Of a stretch of DNA of 64,000 bases, positions 47,972 to 56,608 are shown piece by piece (position 1 is the first letter of the stretch; every line of letters starts with the position of its first letter). The DNA comes from Bombiscardovia apis. Its GTDB lineage: Bacteria > Actinomycetota > Actinomycetes > Actinomycetales > Bifidobacteriaceae. The translations under genes were made by a program, and so were the position numbers. Below the pieces are notes generated by a model. That model made no database searches. It worked only from the letters and a program-made list of their open reading frames with translations, and was not told where the DNA came from. The DNA lies in NCBI RefSeq assembly GCF_033095945.1, contig NZ_AP026800.1:496001-560000 (forward strand), read 5' to 3'.

Positions 47972-49462
47972 ATGCTAGAAGGCTTGCGTAGCGGGGTGCT
48001 CTACACTGCCCTTGGCAAGTACAGCAATGTGGTTATTCAGCTCGCTGTCAACATGGTCCTTTCGCGCCTGCTCAGCCCGCGCGACTACGGGGTGGTGGCA
48101 GTCGCGCAAGTCTTTCTGCTCTTCTTTACTACGATTGTGGATGCAGGCTTAGGCCCGGCAGTGATTCAAAACCGCAGTCTGAGTGAGCGCGACCACCGCG
48201 TCTTGTTCTCATACTCGATAGTCTTCTCTTGTATCCTCTCCATACTGTTCGCTGCCACCGGCCCCCTCATTGCACACTTTTACGGCAATCCCGTATACCT
48301 GCCGCTGGCTCTGGCCATGTCGTCAACCCTTTTGCTGCAAGGGTTCAACATGATTCCCAACGCGCTCATGAACAAGGCCAAGCGCTTTCGGGAGGTCAAC
48401 CTGCGCTTAGTAGCCAGCAACTTGTGCGGGGGAGTGGCCGGTATTTGGACTGCGCTCGCTGGTTGGGGCGCTTACGCTCTAGTTATGAGCTTCACGGTCC
48501 CCGCCTTAGTGGCATTCGTTCTCAATATGCTCCTGCTGCGCGTCTGGCCAGCCCGCAGCCTCGAACGTGCCTCCCTCAGTAAGGTTTGGAAATTTGCTAA
48601 AAGTCAGTTCGGTTTTAACTTCATCAACTACTTTTCGCGCAACATCGATAAGATTTTGGTGGGCAAGTTTATGGGCCCTGCCGCGGTGGGCAACTATTCC
48701 AAGTCCTACCAACTGCTCATGCTGCCCAATCAGGTGCTCTTAGAGGTCATTAACCCAGTGCTGTTGCCGGTTTTAGCTGATCATCAAGATGATGTGCGTA
48801 CTGTGCGCGAAGTCTACTATAAACTGGTGCGCTTCTTACTGCTCATTGGCTTCCCTCTCTCTGTCTTCCTCTTCTTCCAAGCGGCAAACGTGATACGAGT
48901 CATGTATGGCAGTCAGTGGGGAGCCGCGGTGCTGCCCTTCTCGATTCTGGCGCTTACGGTCTGGGTGCAGATGTCTCTATCGTCTACCGGCTCTATTTTC
49001 CAGGTATTAGGCCAGACCGGTTACCTCTTCTGGAACGGCTGCATCACGGCTTTGCTACTGGTTTCTAGCATCGTCATAGGCTGCTTGCTGGGCTCGCTGA
49101 CTACCCTCGCAATCAGCCTGTCAGTGGGCTTTGTTCTCAACTTCGTGGTGATTTTCTTCCTTATGACCCGCAAGCTCTTCGCTTCCAGTTTCCTTGATTT
49201 TTTGCGCCGGGTCTGCCTAGTTCCGCTGGGCGGGGGAGTACTCGTGGGTGCAGTTCTGCTAGCGCTCAAGCTAGCACTGCCTGAGTTGGGCACGCTGCTA
49301 AGCCTCGTGGTCAGCGGGGTAAGCTCTCTGTTAATCTTTGCTATATACACCAAAATGACAGGGCAAATGGGAACTCTGCGGGCGCTGTTGTTTCGGCGCT
49401 CACCGGCGCACGTTCAGTTGAGCGGTGAAGAGGGAAAGACACAAGGAAAAGAGCAGGATTGA
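47972..49462 (+). CDS. Wzx-type polysaccharide flippase
   Basis: 496 residues (ATG at 47972; an in-frame TTG at 47963 is also open). About 12-14 hydrophobic segments and the MATE/MOP-type start GVLYTALGKYSNVVIQLAVN with MVLSRLLSPRDYGVVAVAQV, typical of the polysaccharide transport (PST/Wzx) family. It flips the undecaprenyl-linked repeat unit across the membrane. The stop overlaps the start of the polymerase gene by one base (TGATG), so the two are coupled. Confidence 0.9.
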   Translation: MLEGLRSGVLYTALGKYSNVVIQLAVNMVLSRLLSPRDYGVVAVAQVFLLFFTTIVDAGLGPAVIQNRSLSERDHRVLFSYSIVFSCILSILFAATGPLIAHFYGNPVYLPLALAMSSTLLLQGFNMIPNALMNKAKRFREVNLRLVASNLCGGVAGIWTALAGWGAYALVMSFTVPALVAFVLNMLLLRVWPARSLERASLSKVWKFAKSQFGFNFINYFSRNIDKILVGKFMGPAAVGNYSKSYQLLMLPNQVLLEVINPVLLPVLADHQDDVRTVREVYYKLVRFLLLIGFPLSVFLFFQAANVIRVMYGSQWGAAVLPFSILALTVWVQMSLSSTGSIFQVLGQTGYLFWNGCITALLLVSSIVIGCLLGSLTTLAISLSVGFVLNFVVIFFLMTRKLFASSFLDFLRRVCLVPLGGGVLVGAVLLALKLALPELGTLLSLVVSGVSSLLIFAIYTKMTGQMGTLRALLFRRSPAHVQLSGEEGKTQGKEQD

Positions 49463-50742
49463 TGGAGCAGCTCAGCTATAGGCAGCAATTTACCAACGAC
49501 CGCCTATTTGTATCCAACAATACCTGTTTTTATGCTGCCGTGGCCTATTACATGGTCCTCAAAATTCTCGATTATTCCTTCTACGCGTCGGTTCCCTTTA
49601 TCTCTTTCATCGATGGTGACATCCGTTTGGCTGTGGTGTGCATCGGGCTTATCGTGGTCAATGAGTGGATCAATCGGCAGTCTCGCTACGATTTAAAAAC
49701 CTTGGCAGTATTCGCAGTGCTGCTGATTCTATCGGTGATTGTGCTCGTGAAGTCAGGCAAGCCTGTCCCGCTCACCCTGCTGGCTTTTATCTTCGGCGCT
49801 CGTAATGTCGATCTCAACAAGGTCTTACGTATCTGCCTCTACACCAGTCTGGGTATGTTGGCTTTTATCGTATTGAGTTCGTTGATTGGTGTGATTCCCA
49901 ATTATGTCGACGAAGCTCCCAATCGCAACCGGCAGTTCTTGGGTTTCTTATACGCCCTGTATGCCCCGCAAATAGTTTTTAATTGCACTTTGATTTATTT
50001 GATTGTGCGCCGCAATGCGGTCAAGTTCCTACCGGTGCTGGGCTTCATTGTCTTAGCGTTGGGCTGCTATTTTGCCACCGATTCACGCTCGCTCGTGGTG
50101 CTCACCTGCTTGGTTGCCCTGCTGGGATATTGCTACTCCCGCTGGGCTGCTGGTCTTGCTAGGTCACGTGTGAGTAGATTTACCCACGCCTTCTTCTCTT
50201 GGCTGACCTTCCCGGTTGCGCTGATTGCTTCCTTCGTTTTCCCCCTTATCATTACGAATCATTTCTCCATCGTTACCTATGTGATAAACAAGGCCCTCGG
50301 CAGCCGCATGTCGCTGTCGCAAAAGGCTATTGACACTTACGGCATTTCCATTTTTGGCAACGATATTGAGTGGTCTGGCGCTGGCTTGTCTGCCAAGGGC
50401 ATGTCCAATGGGCTGAACCAGTACAACTACGTGGATTCCACTTTTGTGAAGGCATGCCTAGACTATGGCATCGTTTTTGTTATTGCCATGGTGGTGACCT
50501 ACACCCTGCTCATGGTGCGCGAGAGTCGGCACAGGCAGTATGTAGTGGTTCTAGTGCTCTTCATACTGGCTATCCATGCTTTCTTTGACAATCTCTTCCT
50601 AATCTTGTGCTTCAACAGCTTATGGTTCTGCGCTGTGTACCTAGTGCGGGACTTGCGTAACTACCGCCGGGCTCCCTCTGCTGGCCGACACGTAGACGCT
50701 GATTTGGAGCTGAGTAAGAAGTCGCGCAGTTTGGTCTTCTAA
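49462..50742 (+). CDS. Wzy-like polysaccharide polymerase
   Basis: 426 residues with about 10-11 hydrophobic segments and a larger hydrophilic loop in the second half (about 290-345, NKALGSRMSLSQKAIDTYG). This topology, and its place after the flippase, point to an O-antigen/EPS polymerase joining repeat units outside the membrane. Wzy proteins have little sequence conservation, so the call rests on topology and context. Confidence 0.75.
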   Translation: MEQLSYRQQFTNDRLFVSNNTCFYAAVAYYMVLKILDYSFYASVPFISFIDGDIRLAVVCIGLIVVNEWINRQSRYDLKTLAVFAVLLILSVIVLVKSGKPVPLTLLAFIFGARNVDLNKVLRICLYTSLGMLAFIVLSSLIGVIPNYVDEAPNRNRQFLGFLYALYAPQIVFNCTLIYLIVRRNAVKFLPVLGFIVLALGCYFATDSRSLVVLTCLVALLGYCYSRWAAGLARSRVSRFTHAFFSWLTFPVALIASFVFPLIITNHFSIVTYVINKALGSRMSLSQKAIDTYGISIFGNDIEWSGAGLSAKGMSNGLNQYNYVDSTFVKACLDYGIVFVIAMVVTYTLLMVRESRHRQYVVVLVLFILAIHAFFDNLFLILCFNSLWFCAVYLVRDLRNYRRAPSAGRHVDADLELSKKSRSLVF

Positions 50743-50759
50743 TCGGGCCGTCCTCGGTG

Positions 50760-50825
50760 AGTGAGAGAAGCTAGGAGAGTAGCTGACTCTTTCTCTGTTC
50801 TCTCGGTTTCTCACTTTCACTTTTT
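50760..50825 (+). terminator. Probable terminator of the EPS operon
   Basis: AGTGAGA (50760-50766) pairs with TCTCACT (50809-50815), with a smaller inner hairpin AGCTA/TAGCT, and is followed by TTCACTTTTTGG. It lies just after the wzy stop. Confidence 0.5.
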
Positions 50826-50977
50826 GGGCGCCCTTTTGTAGTCAGTAAATCTCCTGTGCGCGCGTAAAGACCCCTAGCTGCCGCCGTATCGTCTTATTGG
50901 CTCGATTGCTGGTCCGTACTCACGTTGAACTGCACTGGGCCGTCTAAGTGCCCTTAAAGAATTTCGGGAGATACAAG

Positions 50978-51006
50978 AAGGGGCCAGTCTGTGCGACTGG
51001 CCCCTT
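50978..51006. terminator. Hairpin at the end of the wzz-like gene
   Basis: Perfect 11-bp arms AAGGGGCCAGT and ACTGGCCCCTT around the loop CTGTGCG, placed 18 bp past the stop of the minus-strand gene. It probably ends that transcript, and could work from either side. Confidence 0.65.
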
Positions 51007-51024
51007 GCAAAACGCTAAGCAGTA

Positions 51025-52359
51025 TTACCTCGATAGGTGGCTAAAGATGAAGCCAATCACCGGGGTCTGTCCGTTGCGGACTTTAGATACCGTCTTAATG
51101 AGGCTCTTCTTGTCGGAGTTGTTGGACTCCAGCAGCACGTATCCGTCGGCCAAATTGCCTAAGACATTTGCATTGGCTTCATCGGAAAGGGGAGCGGTGT
51201 TTACAATCACATAATCGTAGAGCAGCTTGATTTTGTCGAACATGTTGCTCAAGAAGATGGAACGGTTGGGAATAGCCGTGTTGTATTGAGGGCTGCCGGT
51301 CGGCAGGATGTAGAGGTTGCTCTTATCGAACTTCTGCACTGCCTTATCGATTTCAGTTTCGCCTGCCAATACGTCGTTCAAACCCACCGTGTTCGTCAAT
51401 CCTAGGCGCTCGGCGATGGAGCTTTGCTGGGTGTTGGCATCAATGAGCAGCACGCGCTTGTCTTCGTCGGCTAGAGAAGCGCTGATGTTGATAGCTGCTA
51501 GGGTGGTCAGACCCATCTCTTGAGAAGAGGTGAAGGCAAAGATGCGGCCCTCAGTGTTGGTTTTGGAGTTGCGGCCAGCCAAAGAGATGAGGTTGGCCTT
51601 AATGTAGCGGTAGTTGCTTGCCTCTTTACTTTGCGGGTCTTCGATAATCGGCAGTTCTACGTTGCCGGGCTTGACTTCGCTAGTCAGCTCGCCCAAAATC
51701 GGGGCCTTAATAAGTTCCTTGGCTGCGTTGGCAGTGCCAATCTTTTCGTTGGGAACGCGCATGAGCGCGGCCACCAGTATCGCTAAGCCGAAGCTGAGCA
51801 GGAGGCCTGCTAAGAGGTAGACGGGAACGTTGGGAGAACTCTGCGTCTGCGGCATTTCGGCCCGTTGTACAGACTTAAGCTTGACTGAGAGCTTACCCGT
51901 GGAGAAGGAGCGAGACGAAGTGAGCCAAGTCAGCTGGTTTGCTACGCTGTTGGCTATGTCTGCGGCTTCCTGACGATTGCGAGAATCGGCGGAAATGTTG
52001 ACAATGAAAGTACCTCGCGGGTTGGCCAAATCAACGTGCTCGGCCAATTCCTCTACCGTCATGTCCAAATCTAGGTCGCGAATGACTGGTTTGAGTACAG
52101 ATTCAGTCTTGACCAGCTGCGGGTAATTGCTCATCTGAGTGCGCACATAGGTCAAGCCAGAATTAGCTTCTCCTGGCGACGTTGAGTTCGTATTACCCTT
52201 GTAGGAAGCCACGAGTTGGGCCGTAGCCGTGTACTCTGGCGGGCGGGTAAAGGTGTAGACAGCCGTAGCTGCGAATGCTATAATAAATACAACAATCGCT
52301 ACAGCTTGTTGCTTGCGCAGCATCTGGAATAAGCTAGCTTTATGCACAACACTCCCCAT
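51025..52359 (-). CDS. Wzz-type chain-length regulator fused to a degenerate BY-kinase-like ATPase domain
   Basis: 444 residues. A Wzz domain with TM1 at about 20-42 and TM2 at about 182-202 (PVYLLAGLLLSFGLAILVAA) flanks an extracellular part. A cytoplasmic P-loop fold follows. Its nucleotide motifs are broken: the Walker A region reads SSQEMGLTT (Leu where the essential Lys is expected), the A' motif reads LLIDAN (Asn for Asp), and the Walker B region reads VIVNTAP where IIDTPP is usual. There is no C-terminal tyrosine cluster. It probably regulates polymer length without kinase activity. It is encoded alone on the minus strand, opposite to the rest of the EPS genes. Confidence 0.85.
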   Translation of the reverse strand: MGSVVHKASLFQMLRKQQAVAIVVFIIAFAATAVYTFTRPPEYTATAQLVASYKGNTNSTSPGEANSGLTYVRTQMSNYPQLVKTESVLKPVIRDLDLDMTVEELAEHVDLANPRGTFIVNISADSRNRQEAADIANSVANQLTWLTSSRSFSTGKLSVKLKSVQRAEMPQTQSSPNVPVYLLAGLLLSFGLAILVAALMRVPNEKIGTANAAKELIKAPILGELTSEVKPGNVELPIIEDPQSKEASNYRYIKANLISLAGRNSKTNTEGRIFAFTSSQEMGLTTLAAINISASLADEDKRVLLIDANTQQSSIAERLGLTNTVGLNDVLAGETEIDKAVQKFDKSNLYILPTGSPQYNTAIPNRSIFLSNMFDKIKLLYDYVIVNTAPLSDEANANVLGNLADGYVLLESNNSDKKSLIKTVSKVRNGQTPVIGFIFSHLSR

Positions 52360-52674
52360 TCATCTCTCGTATGAGAACACTTTATCATGATTGTGCCCAA
52401 ATACAGTAAAATCCGGACTCTGCGGGTTGCGTGAGTTCCTATGTCGAGTGTTTCTTCCTGCCTTGAGTCGAATTTTAACGCATGCGCGCTTTTCTTAGAT
52501 TCGATTGCTGACCTGCTCAAAAGCCCTGCAATAGGCGCGATTTCGGTTACTTCCTGGCCTGTGTATGTTTGCCGATTCCTTATCTTTATGCGTCAGCCAC
52601 CGCGCAGAAACATCAAAGCCTAGGTTTGAAGCTAGGATTACTTATATACACTGAGCAAGGTTGTGGAGGAAGTT
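52360..52674. other. Divergent intergenic region between the wzz-like gene and the priming transferase (315 bp)
   Basis: Lower GC than its surroundings; it must hold two divergent promoters. TATACA at 52645 is a possible -10 for the plus-strand gene. Two short open frames (about 60-70 codons) overlap here on both strands without ribosome sites or recognisable products, so I leave them out. Confidence 0.35.
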
Positions 52675-54324
52675 ATGCGGCAAGATGCCTACTCTGGTTA
52701 TGTGCCCCAGGTAGACCCTTCTATACCTGCTGAGCCTCGCGCGCAAGCTTCACGATCCTATGCTGAGCAAGTTGGCGAGTTGGATCACAGTCAGCAGGCG
52801 CAGTTTTCAGCCCTGCTCCACGCTCGGCGCGCTAGTAGGCTCTTCAACTATTCCGTACCCGCCTGGAGCGTGTTCTACACCTTCCTGCTGGTGCTGATTG
52901 ATGCGTTTATTACCATGCTCGCCGCGGGTATTATCTTCCTCATTCATCCGGTTACATACGTGTTTTTGCGCAAGACTATAGCCCTGCCCGATCCCATAGT
53001 GGCCTTCTTGGTGCTCATTTCTCTGTCGTGGATAGCGAGTTTAGGCGTTACTAACATTTACAGTCGCCACAATATGGGGGCTGGCTACGACGTATACAAC
53101 AAAATACTAGAGGCCATTCCCTGCGATTTTCTCATCATGTGTGCCGCAAGCTACACCTTCAAAATCGACATACCGCGCTCGATTACCTTCTTTGTGCCGG
53201 TGCTTAGTGCTGCCTTCTGCATTGTCGAGCGTTGGCTCATGCGCAAGTACCTTCATAAGGAGCGTAAACGCGACAAATGCACTTATGCCACGATTATTGT
53301 GGGCTCACCTGCCGGTATTCACAACACTGTGCAGTTGCTTGAGCACAACAAGGGCATCGGGTATCGGCCCATTGCAGTGTGTCCGATTACCGTTAGTGCA
53401 TCAGAGGATAACGGTAGTCATGAAGTCATTGAGGCAGCTCAGTTTGAGCCGACCACGCGCAGGGAGCAGCGGCTAGTGGTTTTGCCCTTCGACATGGATT
53501 TACCACAAATTGCGAAGCAGATGGACACGCAGACGGTGTTGATTACCGACGTGGTCTCGCGCAATTCCGAGTCTTTGAGGGCTCTCGCGCTAGCTATCGA
53601 AGCCTCAGGTATTGAATTGGCTCTAGCCACTTCGACCGCAGACTTGGGCGGCTCGACCATGCGGCTGCGCAACGATGCCACTATGCCAGTCTTAACGGCT
53701 CAGCTTCCGCAATATTCGGCGCCTATCAAGCTGTTTAAGCGCGCCCTTGACATCGTGCTGTCCCTGATTTCACTCATACTGCTTTCACCGATCATGGCTT
53801 GGGTAGCCATTCGGGTCAAGCGTGAAGACGGTGGGCCGGTCATCTTCGCGCAGCAGCGCATCGGGCTCTACGGGCAGCCGTTCGTAATGTATAAATTTCG
53901 CTCTATGCGTGTGGGGGCGGAAGGTGAGAAATCGCAGCTTGCCAAGGATTACGGCATCGAAGACCATCTGATGTTCAAAATTAAAGATGATCCGCGTATC
54001 ACTAAGATAGGTCGCTTCATTCGGCGCACTTCACTTGACGAACTCCCTCAGCTCTTTAATGTTGTGAAGGGCGAAATGAGTCTTGTTGGACCTCGGCCAG
54101 CCCTGCCCGACGAAGTCTCGCAATACAATCTTTTATACTCGTCTCGTCTGCTCGCCAAGCCTGGCATTACAGGGCTTTGGCAGATATCGGGGCGCAGCGA
54201 TCTTACCAGTGAACAGTCCGAATATGCCGATGTCTCTTATATACAAAACTGGTCACTTACCGGCGATATTGCGATTTTGCTCAAGACCATTATCGTGGTG
54301 TTCAGGGGCACTGGCTCATACTAA
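52675..54324 (+). CDS. Undecaprenyl-phosphate sugar-phosphate transferase (EPS priming transferase, WbaP-like)
   Basis: 549 residues from the ATG at 52675 with GGAGGA about 4 bases upstream. Four to five N-terminal membrane segments (to about 180), a CoA-binding-like middle domain, then the bacterial sugar transferase domain: FKRALDIVLSLISLILLSP, VIFAQQRIGLYGQPFVMYKF, RRTSLDELPQLFNVVKGEMS and the end motif PGITGLWQISGRS. It moves a sugar-1-phosphate (often Gal-P or Glc-P) onto undecaprenyl phosphate, the first step of EPS repeat synthesis. It is the last gene of the cluster and ends tail to tail with the lipase-like gene, sharing 4 bp. Confidence 0.93.
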   Translation: MRQDAYSGYVPQVDPSIPAEPRAQASRSYAEQVGELDHSQQAQFSALLHARRASRLFNYSVPAWSVFYTFLLVLIDAFITMLAAGIIFLIHPVTYVFLRKTIALPDPIVAFLVLISLSWIASLGVTNIYSRHNMGAGYDVYNKILEAIPCDFLIMCAASYTFKIDIPRSITFFVPVLSAAFCIVERWLMRKYLHKERKRDKCTYATIIVGSPAGIHNTVQLLEHNKGIGYRPIAVCPITVSASEDNGSHEVIEAAQFEPTTRREQRLVVLPFDMDLPQIAKQMDTQTVLITDVVSRNSESLRALALAIEASGIELALATSTADLGGSTMRLRNDATMPVLTAQLPQYSAPIKLFKRALDIVLSLISLILLSPIMAWVAIRVKREDGGPVIFAQQRIGLYGQPFVMYKFRSMRVGAEGEKSQLAKDYGIEDHLMFKIKDDPRITKIGRFIRRTSLDELPQLFNVVKGEMSLVGPRPALPDEVSQYNLLYSSRLLAKPGITGLWQISGRSDLTSEQSEYADVSYIQNWSLTGDIAILLKTIIVVFRGTGSY

Positions 54325-55088
54325 GCGGCCAGTATATTGCCTGAACTGTCGAACTGAAAATTGTCGAGCCAGTGAGCGAAGGGGGCCTCGCCGTCACCGC
54401 ACCAAACCACCTTGGCACTGCGGTTGGCTCTGCCACTCAAAAACCAGTTAAGAGGGCCCGTAAATCGGTCATTCTTCAGCCGGTAATCGACATACATTTG
54501 GCTGTCTGATTGCTGCGCACGCTCGCGTTCGGCAGTGTTGAGCACCCGCCAAGGGTCTACCGCGCAAAAGACTTGGGCCGGCAACTGCTGGCGGATGCCC
54601 AAGAGTAGAGCCAAACCGCCGCCCAAGCTGTGCCCAGTTAGGAGGATATGTGGGTCAACCAAGCCCTTTTCTTGCGCTAAATATCGCGCTTTGTCTACGA
54701 GAATTTCCGCCTGCTCTGCCTGACCGAAAGGGTTCTTCCACGGCAAGATGAAGGTGCTGGGAGTGGCGCGTAAATCATTACGGGCATCGTCTTTGAGATT
54801 GGTTCCAGCAAAAACAACCGCCATGTGTTGGTAATCCGCCTGTCCAGAACTGAGTGCTGGCGCCGCAATCATGCCTTCTAGGCCGGTTCGAGTGCAGTAG
54901 AGGGAGTCCAAGACCCAGTAGGAACCCAGCCGTTCGTTGGGGAAGGAGTGCTGGCCAAGGAGCGTCATACTCTCGCCCCTGCCAACTCCGTACGAATACT
55001 GGCAGAGCTGGTTGAGTGCTTGCAAGCTGAATCCTGATCTTGTCGTGCTGAGAGGGACAGTGGGGTAGAGCTGATGTTGTCTGGCCAT
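54321..55088 (-). CDS. Lipase-like alpha/beta hydrolase (Mbeg1/DUF2974-like)
   Basis: 255 residues. The nucleophile elbow GHSLGGGLALLLG and an upstream VVFAGTNLKDDARNDL, reminiscent of class-3 lipases (VxFRGTxxxxDWxxDL), suggest a serine hydrolase. A later Asp (AVDPWRVLN) and His (FAHWLDNF) could complete the triad. No signal peptide, so probably cytoplasmic. The substrate is unknown. Its 3' end overlaps the priming transferase by 4 bp in convergent orientation. Confidence 0.75.
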   Translation of the reverse strand: MARQHQLYPTVPLSTTRSGFSLQALNQLCQYSYGVGRGESMTLLGQHSFPNERLGSYWVLDSLYCTRTGLEGMIAAPALSSGQADYQHMAVVFAGTNLKDDARNDLRATPSTFILPWKNPFGQAEQAEILVDKARYLAQEKGLVDPHILLTGHSLGGGLALLLGIRQQLPAQVFCAVDPWRVLNTAERERAQQSDSQMYVDYRLKNDRFTGPLNWFLSGRANRSAKVVWCGDGEAPFAHWLDNFQFDSSGNILAA

Positions 55089-55344
55089 ATCATTCCTCCC
55101 TATCCTCAGTGAGTGCCTGTCAAATGAATCTGTGCTGTGTAGTATGTCTACTTATACTGCCTGATGTTTATTCCGTTATTATGCTTATATGCTCTCAACG
55201 TAGTGCTCAATCCGTTGTTTCGGCCCGCACGTTGTGCATTGCCCCGCTGCATGGGTAAATGCTGGCAGGCTTGGTAACTTTGCTGATTTAGCTGCTTGAA
55301 CGCAATCACACTATATGTCTCAAAATGGCGGGAATACAGCACTT

Positions 55345-55373
55345 TTACTGGCAATGGAGAACCTTCTTATCAG
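55345..55373 (+). promoter_or_regulatory. Candidate promoter of the agmatine operon
   Basis: TTACTG (55345-55350), a 17-base spacer, then TATCAG (55368-55373). The expected start site would fall at about 55380, right at the palindrome at 55382, giving a leader of about 150 bases. Confidence 0.35.
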
Positions 55374-55381
55374 AAATTCCG

Positions 55382-55395
55382 TGAAACATGTTTCA
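55382..55395. promoter_or_regulatory. Perfect 14-bp palindrome, candidate operator of the agmatine operon
   Basis: TGAAACATGTTTCA is exactly self-complementary and sits where the predicted transcript would start. TGAAA-(n)-TTTCA is the kind of site used by several RpiR/SIS-domain regulators, and such a regulator is encoded at the end of this operon. The assignment is inference. Confidence 0.5.
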
Positions 55396-55528
55396 TAAAA
55401 TGTAACAAGTGACAGCTGTCGAATGCCGCCGCCAACATCGCCGCAAAAGCTGTTTTGTGCGCCCTCGATTCCATAAGATGAAATATGTTAATCAACCTCA
55501 GATGATTCACGAAATAAAGGAGTTTCTC

Positions 55529-56563
55529 ATGACTAAGCGCGATTTTATCGACACTAACACCTACACCCAGGAAGAGATTCAGTTCATGATTGACTTGGGC
55601 ATCAAGCTCAAGGAATCAATCAAGAACGGCTACTACCCACAGCTGCTCAAGAACAAGACCCTCGGTATGGTCTTCGAGCAGAGCTCCACCCGTACGCGCA
55701 CCTCTGCCGAGGCTGCAATGACCGAGCTAGGTGGCCACGCTCAGTACTTGGCTCCCGGCCAGATTCAACTGGGTGGCCACGAGTCCATCGAAGATACTTC
55801 TCAGGTTTTGGGTCGTATTCTCGACATCATCGGCGCTCGCGTAGACCGCCACAAGACTGTTGCCGAAGTTGGCAAGTATGCCAAGGTTCCCGTCGTGAAC
55901 TTCATGAGCGACTACAACCACCCCACCCAGGAGCTGGGTGACATCATCACCATGACCGAGCACCTGCCCGCTGGCAAGAAGCTCAGCGACTGCAAGGTTG
56001 TCTTCGTGGGCGACGCTACTCAGGTATGCGTTTCCACCATGTTTATGGCCACCAAGATGGGCATGAACTTCGTGCAGTTTGGTCCCAAGGGCTTCCAGAT
56101 GAAGGACGACGTTGTCAAGATTGGTTTGGAGAATGCCAAGCGTTCCGGCGGCTCCGTTACCATCACTGAAGACGTGGACGAGGCAATGAAGGATGCCGAC
56201 TTCATCTACACCGATGTATGGTATGGCCTCTACGATGCTGAGATGCCCAAGGATGAGCGCATGAAGGTCTTCTATCCCAAGTACCAGGTGGATGCCGAGA
56301 TGATTTCCAAGGCTTCCGACCATGTCAAGTTCATGCACTGCCTGCCCGCAACTCGCGGCGAGGAAGTTACCGACGAAGTACTCGATTCCGACTACTCAGT
56401 CGTTTGGGATGAGGCAGAGAACCGCAAGACCGCTATGCGCGCCATCTTCGTTTACCTGCTCAACCCCGAGCTCAAGTATGCTTCGCAAAGCGTCGCAGAT
56501 CAGTATGATGCCGAATTCGAGCTCATGCTGCGCAACGCTCCTGATGCGCGCAACAATGACTAA
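55529..56563 (+). CDS. aguB: Putrescine carbamoyltransferase
   Basis: 344 residues from the ATG at 55529 (AAGGAG about 8 bases upstream); the frame is open to 55409 but without homology. Carbamoyl-phosphate site SSTRTRT (52-58); [11 protein letters not shown] near residue 270. The segment [16 protein letters not shown] replaces the ornithine-binding SMG loop of ornithine carbamoyltransferases and marks the putrescine enzyme. In this catabolic pathway it splits carbamoylputrescine with phosphate into putrescine and carbamoyl phosphate. First gene of the aguB-D-A-C operon; cytoplasmic trimer in known members. Confidence 0.92.
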   Translation: MTKRDFIDTNTYTQEEIQFMIDLGIKLKESIKNGYYPQLLKNKTLGMVFEQSSTRTRTSAEAAMTELGGHAQYLAPGQIQLGGHESIEDTSQVLGRILDIIGARVDRHKTVAEVGKYAKVPVVNFMSDYNHPTQELGDIITMTEHLPAGKKLSDCKVVFVGDATQVCVSTMFMATKMGMNFVQFGPKGFQMKDDVVKIGLENAKRSGGSVTITEDVDEAMKDADFIYTDVWYGLYDAEMPKDERMKVFYPKYQVDAEMISKASDHVKFMHCLPATRGEEVTDEVLDSDYSVVWDEAENRKTAMRAIFVYLLNPELKYASQSVADQYDAEFELMLRNAPDARNND

Positions 56564-56608
56564 GCTCCCAGTAGCGTTACTCACGCTTAAGTTTGGAGAT
56601 TGGACATT

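Larger units (their letters stand above)
55089..55528. other. Intergenic/leader region of the agmatine operon (440 bp)
   Basis: AT-richer than its surroundings. It holds a candidate promoter (55345-55373), a 14-bp palindrome (55382-55395) and a second palindrome GACAGCTGTC (55411-55420), followed by about 100 bp of leader before the carbamoyltransferase. A 68-codon minus-strand open frame (55148-55354) has no ribosome site and is not called. Confidence 0.5.

Noticed and set aside
52441..52623. 60-codon plus-strand open frame between the wzz-like gene and the priming transferase
   Set aside because: No ribosome site and no conserved features; a minus-strand open frame overlaps it, as expected for a promoter spacer.
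55148..55354. 68-codon minus-strand open frame upstream of the agmatine operon
   Set aside because: No ribosome site, no recognisable product, and it overlaps the predicted promoter/operator region.
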